From Cupriavidus pauculus (GTDB taxonomy: Bacteria; Pseudomonadota; Gammaproteobacteria; Burkholderiales; Burkholderiaceae): DNA of 64,000 nt. The stretch's first letter is position 1, and each line of letters starts with the position of its first letter. The stretch is from NCBI RefSeq assembly GCF_002858765.1, contig NZ_PJRP01000001.1, positions 815,366 to 879,365 of the forward strand. The letters run 5' to 3'. The notes under the pieces are model-generated. The model did not search any database and was not told where the DNA came from. It saw only the letters and a program-made list of their open reading frames with translations. Shown here in pieces: positions 18,293-26,610 of the stretch. The translations under genes and the position numbers were made by a program.

Positions 18293-18724
18293 TCAGCGCT
18301 GCTGCGAGCTCTGCGTGGCGAAGGTCAGGCGCGACAGGCCGGCTACACGCGCCGCTTCCATCACGTTGATCACCGCCTGGTGCGTGGCCTGGGCATCGGC
18401 ATTGACGATGACCACGGGCTGCTGCCCGCTGCCGGCCGGGCCCGCGGCGCTGCGCAGCTGGTCGGCCAGGCTGGTGACGTCCTTCTGCTCCAGCACCTGC
18501 TTGTTGACGGAGTAGACCCCGCGTGCCGACACCGAGACGACGATCTCGGTCGGATGTTGCTGCGCGCGATCGGCATCGGCGGTGGGCAGCTGGATCTGCA
18601 GTTCGGTAAAGCGCGAGTACGTGGTCGTGATCATCAGGAAGATCAGGATCACGAGCAGCACGTCGATGAGCGGGATCAGGTTGATCTCTGGCTCCTCGCG
18701 CCGCTGGCGGGAACGGAAACGCAT
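18293..18724 (-). CDS. exbD: Biopolymer transport protein ExbD/TolR
   Basis: Inner-membrane component of a proton-driven energy transducer. In the 143-residue protein the single membrane helix is near residues 14-34 (INLIPLIDVLLVILIFLM) with the essential aspartate in LIDVLL, followed by a periplasmic domain. The gene follows exbB by 18 bases. In this cluster position it is the ExbD-like pair often placed before lpxK in beta-proteobacteria; no TonB is adjacent. Confidence 0.94.
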   Translation of the reverse strand: MRFRSRQRREEPEINLIPLIDVLLVILIFLMITTTYSRFTELQIQLPTADADRAQQHPTEIVVSVSARGVYSVNKQVLEQKDVTSLADQLRSAAGPAGSGQQPVVIVNADAQATHQAVINVMEAARVAGLSRLTFATQSSQQR

Positions 18725-18742
18725 GGCGTGCTCCCGAGCGCG

Positions 18743-19363
18743 TCAGGCCCTGCGCTGCGGCAGGATGGCGTCCAGGAACGCGGTGGCGCGGAATTCGAGC
18801 TCGGCCACGTAGTCGTCCACCAGGCGGCGGAAGTAGCGCCAGAAGATCAGGGCTGGAATCGCCACGATCAGGCCGAAGGCCGTGTTGTACAGCGCCACCG
18901 AGATGCCGTGTGCCAGCTGCTCGGGGTTGGCGCCCGTGCCGCCCTGGTGCCCGAAGATCTCGATCATGCCGATCACGGTGCCCAGCAGGCCCATCAGCGG
19001 CGCCACCGAGGCAATCGTGCCCAGCGCGTTCAGGTAGCGCTCCAGGTCGTGCGCCACGACGCGGCCGGCTTCTTCCACCACGTCCTTGGCGGCATCGCGC
19101 GACGTCTGCGGCTGCAGCACCACATGGCGCAGGCCGGCGGCCAGCACGCGGCCGAGCGGGGAATTCTTCTCGAGATTGTTGACGATCTCAGGCGTGGCCT
19201 TGCGCTGCTGGGCGGCGGAAAGCGCCTCCTCGTACAGCTTCGGCGGCAAGATCTTGCTGCGCTTGAGGGAAACGAACCGCTCGACGATCAGCGCGAGCGC
19301 GATGACCGAGGCGAGCAGCAGCGGCCAGATCGGCCAGCCGGCCGCTTGAATGATGGAAAACAC
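18743..19363 (-). CDS. exbB: MotA/TolQ/ExbB proton channel family protein
   Basis: Partner of ExbD in the proton channel. The 206-residue protein has a first membrane segment at about 10-30 (WPIWPLLLASVIALALIVERFV) and two later ones in the conserved core (LNALGTIASVAPLMGLLGTVIGMI and GISVALYNTAFGLIVAIPALIFW). Translation starts at a GTG (19363) preceded by a G-rich SD. First gene of the minus-strand cluster; its promoter must lie in the repeat-rich region beyond 19.4 kb. Confidence 0.94.
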   Translation of the reverse strand: MFSIIQAAGWPIWPLLLASVIALALIVERFVSLKRSKILPPKLYEEALSAAQQRKATPEIVNNLEKNSPLGRVLAAGLRHVVLQPQTSRDAAKDVVEEAGRVVAHDLERYLNALGTIASVAPLMGLLGTVIGMIEIFGHQGGTGANPEQLAHGISVALYNTAFGLIVAIPALIFWRYFRRLVDDYVAELEFRATAFLDAILPQRRA

Positions 19364-19550
19364 GTGGACCCCCGAAATTCTACGAAAGCGACAGACCCGA
19401 AATGGAACGGCTATGACTACAAACTGCGCGGCAGCCTTTGATGCGCGCGCTGGTTCCGCGTGCGCACCGGCGATGCTCGAAAAATTGCAGGCGCCACTCT
19501 AACCCGCCCCCGGCCAGCGCGGCAAGCCGCGCACGCTGGCGCTGTCTGCG

Positions 19551-19637
19551 GCTTTCCACAGCGGCGCGGGACAGGATTGTGGACCACTTGTGGAAAGCCT
19601 TCGGAAAAACGGACTAACCCATTGATTGGAAAGGATT
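19551..19637. repeat. DnaA-box-like repeat unit 1
   Basis: Box positions: CTTTCCACA at 19552, TGTGGACCA at 19578, TGTGGAAAG at 19589 (reverse of CTTTCCACA), then CTAACCCATTGAT from 19614. Offsets from the first box are 26, 37 and 62, identical to the other two units. Boxes differ from TTATCCACA by one or two bases. Confidence 0.8.
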
Positions 19638-19755
19638 GTTCAACTGGTGCCTGTTTTTTGTGCAGGGCGGGGAAAGCACACCAAGTCGACGGGTTTGCCG
19701 CCGGTTTTCGGATGCATTCGCCCGCACTGCGGTCGCATGAGCCGCGCCAGGCGCG

Positions 19756-19842
19756 GCTTTCCACACTCTGGCGGGACAGTGTTGTGGATCGGCTGTGGAA
19801 AGATGTCGAAGACATGCGCTAACGCATTGATCTGAAAGGGAA
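19756..19842. repeat. DnaA-box-like repeat unit 2
   Basis: CTTTCCACA at 19757, TGTGGATCG at 19783, TGTGGAAAG at 19794, CTAACGCATTGAT from 19819. Same offsets (26, 37, 62) as unit 1, from which it is 205 bases away. GGGACAG between the first two boxes is also conserved. Confidence 0.8.
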
Positions 19843-19915
19843 AGTGCCCTGATGCCTAAAAAGCAGGCAGTTCGATGGCGCTGCGGGCGTCACTTGCGAC
19901 CCCGGCAGGTCGTTC

Positions 19916-20002
19916 ACTTTCCACATCCCGGCAGGACAGGATTGTGGATCGGTTGTGGATAAGGCCGGGAGAAGCCAGCTAACCCGTTGATCCGTATGGA
20001 GG
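19916..20002. repeat. DnaA-box-like repeat unit 3 (contains a perfect DnaA box)
   Basis: CTTTCCACA at 19917, TGTGGATCG at 19943, TGTGGATAA at 19954-19962 (reverse complement TTATCCACA, a perfect DnaA box), CTAACCCGTTGAT from 19979. Same internal offsets as the other units, 160 bases after unit 2. Confidence 0.85.
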
Positions 20003-20118
20003 TATACGTAGTTGCTTAAAAAATGGGCAAATCGGGCGCCTGGGCGTGCCGTGCGGTGAGGTCGACTTCGGCCATGCCCGAGCGTTGCCACAGCGTGGGT
20101 CGGCATGCAAGGTATACG

Positions 20119-20184
20119 TTGTCCACAGGCCAGACCCTTGACAAATCCATTATCCAAAGCTTCTGTGGATAACTTTGTGAACAA
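20119..20184. promoter_or_regulatory. Additional DnaA-box cluster
   Basis: TTGTCCACA (20119), TTATCCAAA (20150), TGTGGATAA (20164, a perfect box on the minus strand) and TGTGAACAA (20176, TTGTTCACA on the minus strand) within 66 bases. Together with the three repeat units this makes about thirteen box-like sites. Confidence 0.7.
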
Positions 20185-20393
20185 GCCTCGGGCCGTTTTG
20201 GTAAGTGGTTGACGCGTAAGGTTTTCTCTTACATTGCCTGTTTTTTGGTCCCGTCAGAAAATTCAAATGAATCAATAGCTTGTACCGACTCATGCGGATT
20301 GCGGGCCAGCGGATGTGCGTTGCCCAATGCCTCTTGACATAGCGGTTATGCTGTGGACATGTCCATCTCACGCCGCCTGCGCGGTCGTGCACC

Positions 20394-21779
20394 ATGCCAG
20401 AGAACGAGAACCTTTCGCGTTTTGCGCCGTCCCAGCCGCCCTCGCGCACGCGCGAGGTGATTCCGGTCAGCGAACTCAACCATGCAATTGCAGGGGTACT
20501 GGAACGCAGCTTCCCGCTGGCGTGGGTCAGGGGCGAGATTTCCAACTTCACCCGGGCCGCCAGCGGCCACTGGTATTTCTCGCTCAAGGACGCCCGCGCG
20601 CAGATCCGCTGCGTGATGTTCCGCGGCCGTAACCAGCACGTGGACTTCACGCCGCGCGAGGGCGAGGCCGTCGAAGTGCGCGCCGTGGTGTCGATGTACG
20701 AGGCGCGCGGCGAACTGCAGCTTGGCGTGGAAGCCATGCGCCGCGCGGGCCTGGGCAATCTCTACGAGGCGTTCCTGCGGCTCAAGGAAAAACTTGCACA
20801 GGCGGGTCTGTTCGATACCGCACGCAAGCGTCCCATCCCGTCGCATCCGCGCACCATTGGCGTGATCACATCCCTGCAGGCCGCCGCGATGCGCGACGTG
20901 CTGACCACGCTGCAGCGGCGTGCGCCCCACGTCAACGTGATCGTATACCCGGTGCCGGTGCAGGGCGCCGGCGCGGCGGACAAGATTGCGGCCATGCTCG
21001 ATACGGCCAGCGCACGCGATGAATGCGATGTGCTGATCCTGTGTCGTGGCGGCGGCAGTATCGAAGACCTATGGTCGTTCAACGAAGAAGTGGTGGCGCA
21101 GGCCATTGCGCGCAGTCGCGTACCGGTGGTGTCCGGCGTGGGTCACGAAACCGATTTCACGATTGCCGATTTCGTGGCCGACGTGCGAGCCCCGACGCCC
21201 ACCGGCGCGGCCGAACTGGTCAGCCCCGACCGCGCGCATCTGCTGCAGGCCGCTCGCCGGGCGAGCGAATCGCTGGCGCAGTGCATGGACCGCCAGCTCG
21301 AACGGCGCGGGCAGCATCTGCAGTGGCTGGCGCGCCAGCTGCGCAGCCCGCAGGCGCAACTGCAGGAACGGCGCACGCAGGTCGACAATCTGGCCCGACA
21401 CTTGCGTGCGGCACTGCGGGATACCGTGTCTGCCCAGCGCCATCGGCATGACTTGCTGGCCATGCGCTGGCGTGCCTGCCAGCCCGATACCGGCGCGGCG
21501 CAGGCGGCGCTAGATCGGATGGCGGCGCGCATGGATGCCGCGCTGGAACGGCGTCACGAACGTGACACACAACGGCTGGCCCGCGCGGCGGGGGCACTGG
21601 AATTGCTGGCCCCGCAGCGCACGCTGGAACGTGGCTACGCGGTGCTGCTCGACAACCGCGGGCGGGCCTTGCGGTCGCCCAATGAGCTGCGCGCCGGCAG
21701 CATTGTCGAGGCGCATCTGGCGGACGGCACGGCAGACCTGGAAATCGCCAACGTACAGGCCAAACTGGCGACATTCTGA
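20394..21779 (+). CDS. xseA: Exodeoxyribonuclease VII large subunit
   Basis: Single-strand exonuclease subunit (with XseB). The 461-residue protein has an N-terminal OB domain ([29 protein letters not shown], about 23-115), a catalytic region with [32 protein letters not shown] and [14 protein letters not shown] (about 155-265), then a long coiled-coil region rich in arginine/glutamine, and the ending [10 protein letters not shown]. The ATG at 20394 gives normal length. Divergent from exbB across the repeat region. Confidence 0.96.
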   Translation: MPENENLSRFAPSQPPSRTREVIPVSELNHAIAGVLERSFPLAWVRGEISNFTRAASGHWYFSLKDARAQIRCVMFRGRNQHVDFTPREGEAVEVRAVVSMYEARGELQLGVEAMRRAGLGNLYEAFLRLKEKLAQAGLFDTARKRPIPSHPRTIGVITSLQAAAMRDVLTTLQRRAPHVNVIVYPVPVQGAGAADKIAAMLDTASARDECDVLILCRGGGSIEDLWSFNEEVVAQAIARSRVPVVSGVGHETDFTIADFVADVRAPTPTGAAELVSPDRAHLLQAARRASESLAQCMDRQLERRGQHLQWLARQLRSPQAQLQERRTQVDNLARHLRAALRDTVSAQRHRHDLLAMRWRACQPDTGAAQAALDRMAARMDAALERRHERDTQRLARAAGALELLAPQRTLERGYAVLLDNRGRALRSPNELRAGSIVEAHLADGTADLEIANVQAKLATF

Positions 21780-21962
21780 GGGTTTCCGAGGGGCTGGCGC
21801 AGGCCTGGTTGCGACTGATTCTCACTCGATTGGAAATGCTCCCCTGAGCGGCCGCAGGGGAAACTAACATGAGGTCAGGGGGCTTTCCGGGGCCGTTTGC
21901 GCGGGTCTGGCAAGTCACCTACAATCGGCCATTCTCCCCACCAAAACCGTAGAGACAGAACA

Positions 21963-22541
21963 ATGGAACACACGCTCCCTCCTCTCCCGTACGCGCATGA
22001 CGCCCTGGCTCCGCACATCTCCAAGGAGACCCTGGAGTTCCATCATGACAAGCACCACCAGACGTACGTCACGAACCTGAACAACCTGATCAAGGGCACC
22101 GAGTTCGAGAACGCCACGCTGGAAGAAATCACCAAGAAGTCGTCGGGCGGCATCTTCAACAACGCTGCCCAGGTGTGGAACCACACGTTCTACTGGGAAT
22201 CGATGAAGCCGAACGGCGGCGGCCAGCCGACCGGCGCACTGGCTGATGCGATCAACGCCAAGTGGGGCTCGTTCGACAAGTTCAAGGAAGAGTTCACGAA
22301 GACGGCTGTTGGCACGTTCGGTTCGGGCTGGGCCTGGCTGGTCAAGAAGACCGACGGCTCGCTGGACCTGGTGTCCACCTCGAACGCCGCCACGCCGCTG
22401 ACCACCGACGCCAAGCCGCTGTTGACCTGCGACGTGTGGGAACACGCTTACTACATCGACTATCGCAATGCCCGTCCGAAGTACGTCGAGGCATTCTGGA
22501 ACGTCGTGAACTGGGACTTCGCCTCGAAGAACTTCGCCTGA
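21963..22541 (+). CDS. sodB: Superoxide dismutase [Fe]
   Basis: Cytosolic Fe-superoxide dismutase, 192 residues. Metal ligands H27 (FHHDKHH), H74 (NHTFYW), D157 and H161 ([13 protein letters not shown]). Q70 in NNAAQVWNH is the outer-sphere glutamine position typical of iron enzymes; manganese enzymes place it in the C-terminal half. The start at 21963 follows AGAGACAGAACA; the first 22 residues of a longer frame are non-family. Followed by a strong terminator. Confidence 0.96.
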   Translation: MEHTLPPLPYAHDALAPHISKETLEFHHDKHHQTYVTNLNNLIKGTEFENATLEEITKKSSGGIFNNAAQVWNHTFYWESMKPNGGGQPTGALADAINAKWGSFDKFKEEFTKTAVGTFGSGWAWLVKKTDGSLDLVSTSNAATPLTTDAKPLLTCDVWEHAYYIDYRNARPKYVEAFWNVVNWDFASKNFA

Positions 22542-22587
22542 GCGAAGCAAGCGTTGGCCGCCTGAGGCGGTCAAATGCTGGCCCAGT

Positions 22588-22616
22588 AAAAAGCCCCGGA
22601 ATTTCCGGGGCTTTTT
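22588..22616. terminator. Bidirectional terminator after sodB
   Basis: AAAAAGCCCCGGA / TCCGGGGCTTTTT hairpin with three central bases, A-run before and T-run after; serves sodB and the convergent DMT exporter gene. Confidence 0.92.
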
Positions 22617-22643
22617 CTTTTGCGCACGCGCTGTCGTACCCCG

Positions 22644-23540
22644 CTACGGCTTCCGTGCCCAGGCCACCCGCCGCCACATCATCGGCCCCGCCGATGCCAC
22701 GGCCACGCCGGTCACGATCAGCGTGCAGGCCAGGAAGATCATCGACCAGTCGCGCCCGGTGACCTTGCCGGCCAGCGCCAGGCACAGCATCGACAGCACA
22801 GGCGTGCTGTAGCCGAGAATGCCGATCTGTGCGGCGTTGCCATGCCGCATGGCGTAGTCCCACAGCACGAACGAGATGCCCAGTGGCCCGAGTCCGATTG
22901 CTGCCACCCACGCCAGATCGCTGGTCGATGGCATGAAGCGCGGTTCGAGCAGGAAGTGGCTGGCAATGGCCAGCAGCCCGGCCCCCAGGCAGAAGCCGCC
23001 GACGGCCCATGACGAGAACGGCGGCAACCAGCGGGCCCCCAGCGAATAGACGGCCCAAACGATGGCGGCCAGCAGCGCCAGGGCATAGCCGGCCATATGC
23101 CTGCCGCCCAGGCTGCCAAGGTCGGCGCCGAAGGCATCGGCGCCAGATCCTGCGGTGATGGCGACGATGCAGCCGCCGAAGCCCAGCAGCGCGCCGGAGA
23201 CCTTGGCCGTGCAGTCGATGCCGCGCCAGACCGTGGTGCCAAGCAGCACCAGGATCAACGGCCACAGGTAGTTGATCAGGTTGGCTTCGGCAATCGGCGC
23301 CAGCCGGAAAGCCATGACCAGGCCGGCGTTGTACACGAACAGGCACGTCACGCCGAACGCCAGCGTGCGCGGCGGCACGCGCCACTCGCGTACGCGGTGC
23401 AGGCACGTGGCGCTGCCCAGGCACAGCGCCAGGCCGGTCAGCAGCAGCGGTGGCACGTCGGGAGCATGGGATACCAACGTCGCGAACGACGCCCAAAGCA
23501 GGATCGCGCCGGCGGCGCAGAGCCACGCGGCGCGCTTCAT
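22644..23540 (-). CDS. EamA/DMT family transporter
   Basis: Inner-membrane drug/metabolite transporter of 298 residues with ten hydrophobic segments in two EamA repeats (first around AGAILLWASFATLV, second beginning about residue 150 at ALLAAIVWAVYSLGARW). The N-terminal half resembles the YddG/aromatic amino acid exporter branch (AEANLINYLWPLILVLL). Substrate not determinable. Start codon overlaps the upstream LysR stop as ATGA, so the regulator and exporter form one operon. Confidence 0.85.
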   Translation of the reverse strand: MKRAAWLCAAGAILLWASFATLVSHAPDVPPLLLTGLALCLGSATCLHRVREWRVPPRTLAFGVTCLFVYNAGLVMAFRLAPIAEANLINYLWPLILVLLGTTVWRGIDCTAKVSGALLGFGGCIVAITAGSGADAFGADLGSLGGRHMAGYALALLAAIVWAVYSLGARWLPPFSSWAVGGFCLGAGLLAIASHFLLEPRFMPSTSDLAWVAAIGLGPLGISFVLWDYAMRHGNAAQIGILGYSTPVLSMLCLALAGKVTGRDWSMIFLACTLIVTGVAVASAGPMMWRRVAWARKP

Positions 23541-24586
23541 GCCGCCGCTCCCACGGCCGCGCCATCGCATTCGTCTGCCACGTTGAAGTCCGTCAGGCAG
23601 TTCAGGTTCATGGCACGGATCTGCTCGGTCATGAAGTCGATAAACACGCGAATGCGCGTGGGCAGGTGCTGCCGGCTGAGGTAGCAGATGTAGTGGCCGC
23701 GATCGTCGGGCGCATGGCGCGCCAGCGCCACCACCAGTTCGTTCCTTTCGATGTGGTCGCAGATCTGGTAGCCGGCCATTTGTGCGATACCCCAGCCCTC
23801 CAGCACGGCGTGCAGCACCAGGTCCGCGTCGTTGAACGTCATGCGGGCGCGGGGCTGGAATTTGCGCACGATGCCGTCGGCCTTGAACTCCCATTCAAAG
23901 ATGCGCCCGCTGGAAAAGCGGAAGTTGATGCATTCGTGTTCCGCCAGGTCGTCCAGCGTCTGCGGCATCCCGTGCCTGGCGATGTACGATGGCGCGGCGC
24001 ACAACGCCATCTGCATGGGGATGAGCTGTTTGGCGATGATGCTGGAATCCTCGATCCGCCCGTTGCGGAAGGCCACGTCGATCTGCTCCGACGCGAAGTC
24101 CGTGGGACGGTCGTCCAGCAGCAGGTCGATGGCGATGTCCGGGTAGGCCTTGACGAACTTGTCGAGCAGCGGCGCCACGATCTTCCGGCCAAAGCCCACG
24201 GTGGCGCTGATGCGCACCAGCCCGCGCGGCGGGCCCTGGCGCAGTTCCAGCATGTCGTTCATGGCCTCGACGATATGCGTGACGCCCTGATGGCAGTTGT
24301 CGAAGAAGCGCTGGCCTTCGCGTGTCAGTTGCGTGGTGCGCGTGGTGCGCAAAAACAGCCGCGTGCTCAGTTGGGTTTCCAGCTTCTGCACGTTGCGGCT
24401 GACTGCCGATCGTCCGATGCCCAGGCGCTCGCCGGCCTTGGCGAAGCTGCCTTCGCTGGCCACGGCCATGAACGCCATGATGCCGGCGTAGCTGGCGGCA
24501 AAGCTCGTCGACAGCGCGTCGGCACGGTTTGGCAGGCTCAGTCTGAAATTTCGGTCCGACGGGTCGGCCGGTTGTGTCGATGCCAT
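23537..24586 (-). CDS. LysR family transcriptional regulator
   Basis: Regulator of 349 residues, longer than usual by about 35 N-terminal residues and 25 C-terminal residues. HTH at about 38-95 (IMAFMAVASEGSFAKAGERLGIGRSAVSR, LFLRTTRTTQLT), then substrate-binding domain with a CrgA-like pattern (GLVRISATVGFGRKIVAPLL). Co-transcribed with the EamA exporter (4-base overlap), so it probably controls that exporter. The second possible start inside (residue 37) would remove the extension, which is polar and of unknown function. Confidence 0.88.
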   Translation of the reverse strand: MASTQPADPSDRNFRLSLPNRADALSTSFAASYAGIMAFMAVASEGSFAKAGERLGIGRSAVSRNVQKLETQLSTRLFLRTTRTTQLTREGQRFFDNCHQGVTHIVEAMNDMLELRQGPPRGLVRISATVGFGRKIVAPLLDKFVKAYPDIAIDLLLDDRPTDFASEQIDVAFRNGRIEDSSIIAKQLIPMQMALCAAPSYIARHGMPQTLDDLAEHECINFRFSSGRIFEWEFKADGIVRKFQPRARMTFNDADLVLHAVLEGWGIAQMAGYQICDHIERNELVVALARHAPDDRGHYICYLSRQHLPTRIRVFIDFMTEQIRAMNLNCLTDFNVADECDGAAVGAAA

Positions 24587-24609
24587 GGTCTCTCCCCTTG
24601 GGCCCGGCG

Positions 24610-25449
24610 CTACCTTGTTGCAGCGCGGGAAACCGGTTGTTCCTGCCGGGGCAGGCGAATCTCAAAGCGCGCGCCGCCGTCGCGCCGGCTTTCGGCGCGG
24701 ATGCTGCCGCCGTGGTCGGTCACGATGCGGTGGCAGATGGCCAGCCCGACGCCCATCCCTTCGTCCTTGGTGGTATGAAACGCGTCGAACAGGCGTGGCA
24801 GGGTGTCGGCGTCGATACCGCAGCCCCGGTCGCTGACGGCCACCACGGCATCGCGCCCGTCGTCCGATAGTTCCACGGTCAGCTTGCGCGCCTGAATTGG
24901 CGCTTCGGCCATGGCTTGCATGGCGTTGACGATCAGATTGCCAAACAGTTGCTGCAGTGCGGCAGGCTCGGCCATGACGACGATGTCGGCGTGGCGCAGG
25001 TCTGTCCCCAGGTCCACCTCCACGTCGATGCCTTCGCGCCGCAGGTCGTCGTCGAGCCAGTGCAGGGTGTCGCGCAGCACCGCGTGGAGCGGCACCGGCT
25101 GTCGTGGCCGCGCCACGGGCGACGCCAGCACCCTGAGTTCGGCCAGCAGCGTGCCGGCGCGCTGGGCGTCGGCCACCAGGCGTTCGAGCGAGGCAAGGGC
25201 GGCGTCGACATCGGGCGGGTCGTGCCGCAGCCAGCGCAGTGCCGACTGGCCGCGCGTCGTCAGCGAGGCGACCGGCTGCACGGCGTCGTGGACGATCATC
25301 GCCACGCAACGGCCCAGCAGGCCCAGTCGATTGGCGTGCATCCGCTCGCGATATGCGAGGTCGGCATCGGACAGCCCTGCGCTGGCGGCGCCTTCCGCTG
25401 CCGCTTCCGCAGCGCCTTCGGCCGCCCCCGCATCTTCCTGGGCGCCCAT
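24610..25449 (-). CDS. Soluble sensor histidine kinase without input domain
   Basis: Cytosolic kinase of 279 residues. The N-terminus is a 25-residue alanine/glutamate-rich tail with no sensor or membrane segment. Phospho-acceptor H54 in MIVHDAVQPVASL (the H-[E/D]-x-x-Q-P form of the FixL/DctB class), N box NLIVNAMQAMAEA, G1 DRGCGID, F box FDAFHTTK, G2 GMGVGLAICHRIV. It begins three bases after the flavodoxin stop codon on the same strand, so the two are co-translated. No response regulator is adjacent; the nearest is the FixJ-type protein 6 kb away on the plus strand, the probable partner (inference). Confidence 0.9.
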   Translation of the reverse strand: MGAQEDAGAAEGAAEAAAEGAASAGLSDADLAYRERMHANRLGLLGRCVAMIVHDAVQPVASLTTRGQSALRWLRHDPPDVDAALASLERLVADAQRAGTLLAELRVLASPVARPRQPVPLHAVLRDTLHWLDDDLRREGIDVEVDLGTDLRHADIVVMAEPAALQQLFGNLIVNAMQAMAEAPIQARKLTVELSDDGRDAVVAVSDRGCGIDADTLPRLFDAFHTTKDEGMGVGLAICHRIVTDHGGSIRAESRRDGGARFEIRLPRQEQPVSRAATR

Positions 25450-25451
25450 GG

Positions 25452-26066
25452 CTACGCGGTCATCGTGGTCTTGGCCAGTTCCGCGCGTCCGGCGGACAGC
25501 TGCAGCGCCACGCGGGCCACGCGTGCGCCCAGATAGGCCGACGTCTTCAGGTCGGCCGGCGTGGTGCCGTTGTCGACCCCGGCATCGGCGTCGCACTGGG
25601 CGGCCGCGCCAAGAAAGTAGCCGTGCCGGTTCATGCTGTTCTCGGTCGACGTGGAACTATCGTGGCCGGGCGGCAGGCCGAGATTGACCCAATGCATGCC
25701 CAGCTGGGCCGCGAAGATGGCCAGTTGCTGCAGCGTGTTGAGCTTGTCGCCCGAGCGTGCCGCCGCGTTGGTGAAGCCGGCGGCAACCTTGTCTTTCCAG
25801 GCGCCCCGCGCCAACACGGCCTGCTCGGAAGCATCCATGAATGCCTTGAAGGGTGCCGAGGCGCTGCCCATGTGCGTGGGCGCGCCGAAGATGATGGCGT
25901 CGACGGTGTCGAGCTGGTCCCAGTGTGCGTGGATGTCCTCCACCGGAACCAGCGTGCTCCGTACGCCCATCACGCTGCCGGCGCCGGCGTGAACGGCTTC
26001 TGCCTGCCGGCGCGTGTGCCCGTGGCCGTCGTGGAACACCACGGCGACGCGAACTGCTTCAGTCAT
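25452..26066 (-). CDS. Flavodoxin/WrbA-like NAD(P)H:quinone oxidoreductase family protein
   Basis: Flavodoxin-fold protein of 204 residues: VAVVFHDGHGHTRRQAEAV (FMN phosphate loop, residues 6-24), AIIFGAPTHMGSASAPFKAFMD (about 58-79) and the WrbA-like late pattern NSMNRHGYFLGAAAQ. WrbA proteins reduce quinones by two electrons, avoiding semiquinone radicals; activity here is inferred. First gene of the operon with the soluble kinase. An AT-rich stretch with the dyad TAAGCGCTTA is 70 bases upstream and may contain the -10. Confidence 0.83.
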   Translation of the reverse strand: MTEAVRVAVVFHDGHGHTRRQAEAVHAGAGSVMGVRSTLVPVEDIHAHWDQLDTVDAIIFGAPTHMGSASAPFKAFMDASEQAVLARGAWKDKVAAGFTNAAARSGDKLNTLQQLAIFAAQLGMHWVNLGLPPGHDSSTSTENSMNRHGYFLGAAAQCDADAGVDNGTTPADLKTSAYLGARVARVALQLSAGRAELAKTTMTA

Positions 26067-26418
26067 GTTTTTCTCGCTGTCGATTTGACCGCCGGCACCG
26101 CTGCTCACCCCTTGGCCGACCTCGACTTGATGTTAATAAGCGCTTAATAGACGGTAAATGACAGCGTTCCCGTTTTTTCTGCCAGACTGCCAGCCGTTCC
26201 CGGCACGTCACGAAAAAGTCATCCACGATTGGTGCAAATGTGGAAACAGCGTCGCGCGCGGCGCTGGCTTGTGACGGGCCCGCGCCGTCACTAGACTCGC
26301 GACCAACTTGCCTTGCCGCCACGACACCCGCAAGACCGATCCGCCGCGGGGTGCCCGGGCGTAGTGCGAGGCTCCCAGCCGTGACACCGAGCCCGCGACA
26401 TCCGGGAGGAGACGAACG
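26067..26418. other. Divergent regulatory region between flavodoxin operon and GlxA-type regulator
   Basis: 352 bases without a gene. On the plus strand it holds the shared 22 bp element and its promoter (26226-26297); between them is a perfect GTGACGG / CCGTCAC dyad (26271-26291) overlapping the -35. On the minus strand an AT-rich TAAGCGCTTA dyad (26137-26146) is a likely part of the flavodoxin promoter. CGTTCCC occurs twice (about 26165 and 26194). Confidence 0.65.
26226..26297 (+). promoter_or_regulatory. Shared-element promoter (a), upstream of GlxA-type regulator
   Basis: Element CGATTGGTGC-AAATGT-GGAAAC at 26226-26247; -35-like TTGTGA at 26269-26274, 17-base spacer, -10-like TAGACT at 26292-26297. 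The element-to--10 distance is 66 bases, exactly as in copies (b) and (d). Confidence 0.7.
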
Positions 26419-26610
26419 ATGACCCCCTTGCCAACGCTTACGCGCATCCTGCAGGGTGTGCCGGTCGTGCAACAGCTGGGCCGCCTGCGCCCCGTGTCAC
26501 AGCCGGTGCGCACGCTTGCAAGGGATCGTCCCATTGGCATAGCATCGCTCCTCCACCGCAATACCACTCATGCTCCAGAACCAGCCGCCCCCCTCCGCGG
26601 GAAACATTGA
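26419..26610 (+). CDS. Small hypothetical protein upstream of the GlxA-type regulator
   Basis: Open frame of 63 codons (MTPLPTLTRILQGVPVVQQL...) that begins 7 bases after an excellent SD (GGAGGAG) and ends with a TGA four bases before an internal ATG of the next gene (26615). It lies downstream of promoter (a). No family is recognised; the sequence is polar to amphipathic without a signal peptide. It could be a real small protein or a leader peptide that couples translation to the regulator. It may also be chance, since GC-rich DNA gives many open frames; the SD and stop position are the only evidence. Confidence 0.4.
   Translation: MTPLPTLTRILQGVPVVQQLGRLRPVSQPVRTLARDRPIGIASLLHRNTTHAPEPAAPLRGKH

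Larger units (their letters stand above)
19364..20393. other. 1 kb non-coding region with DnaA-box-like repeat array
   Basis: No gene family is recognisable in the 1030 bases between exbB and xseA, which are transcribed away from each other. The region contains three copies of an 87 bp unit (separate entries), several more DnaA-box-like 9-mers at 20119-20184, a repeated GGTATACGT (20001 and 20111), and an AT-richer stretch at about 20215-20285. It must also hold both divergent promoters; a TTGACA at 20334-20339 may belong to xseA but I see no good -10 for it. Confidence 0.75.

Noticed and set aside
19551..20002. CRISPR array
   Set aside because: The three units are long (87 bp), imperfect and spaced 205 and 160 bases apart; no cas genes.
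19364..20393. Chromosomal oriC
   Set aside because: DnaA boxes are abundant, but dnaA, dnaN, gyrB, rpmH or parAB are not near, and the neighbours are cell-envelope and repair genes; titration or regulatory locus preferred.
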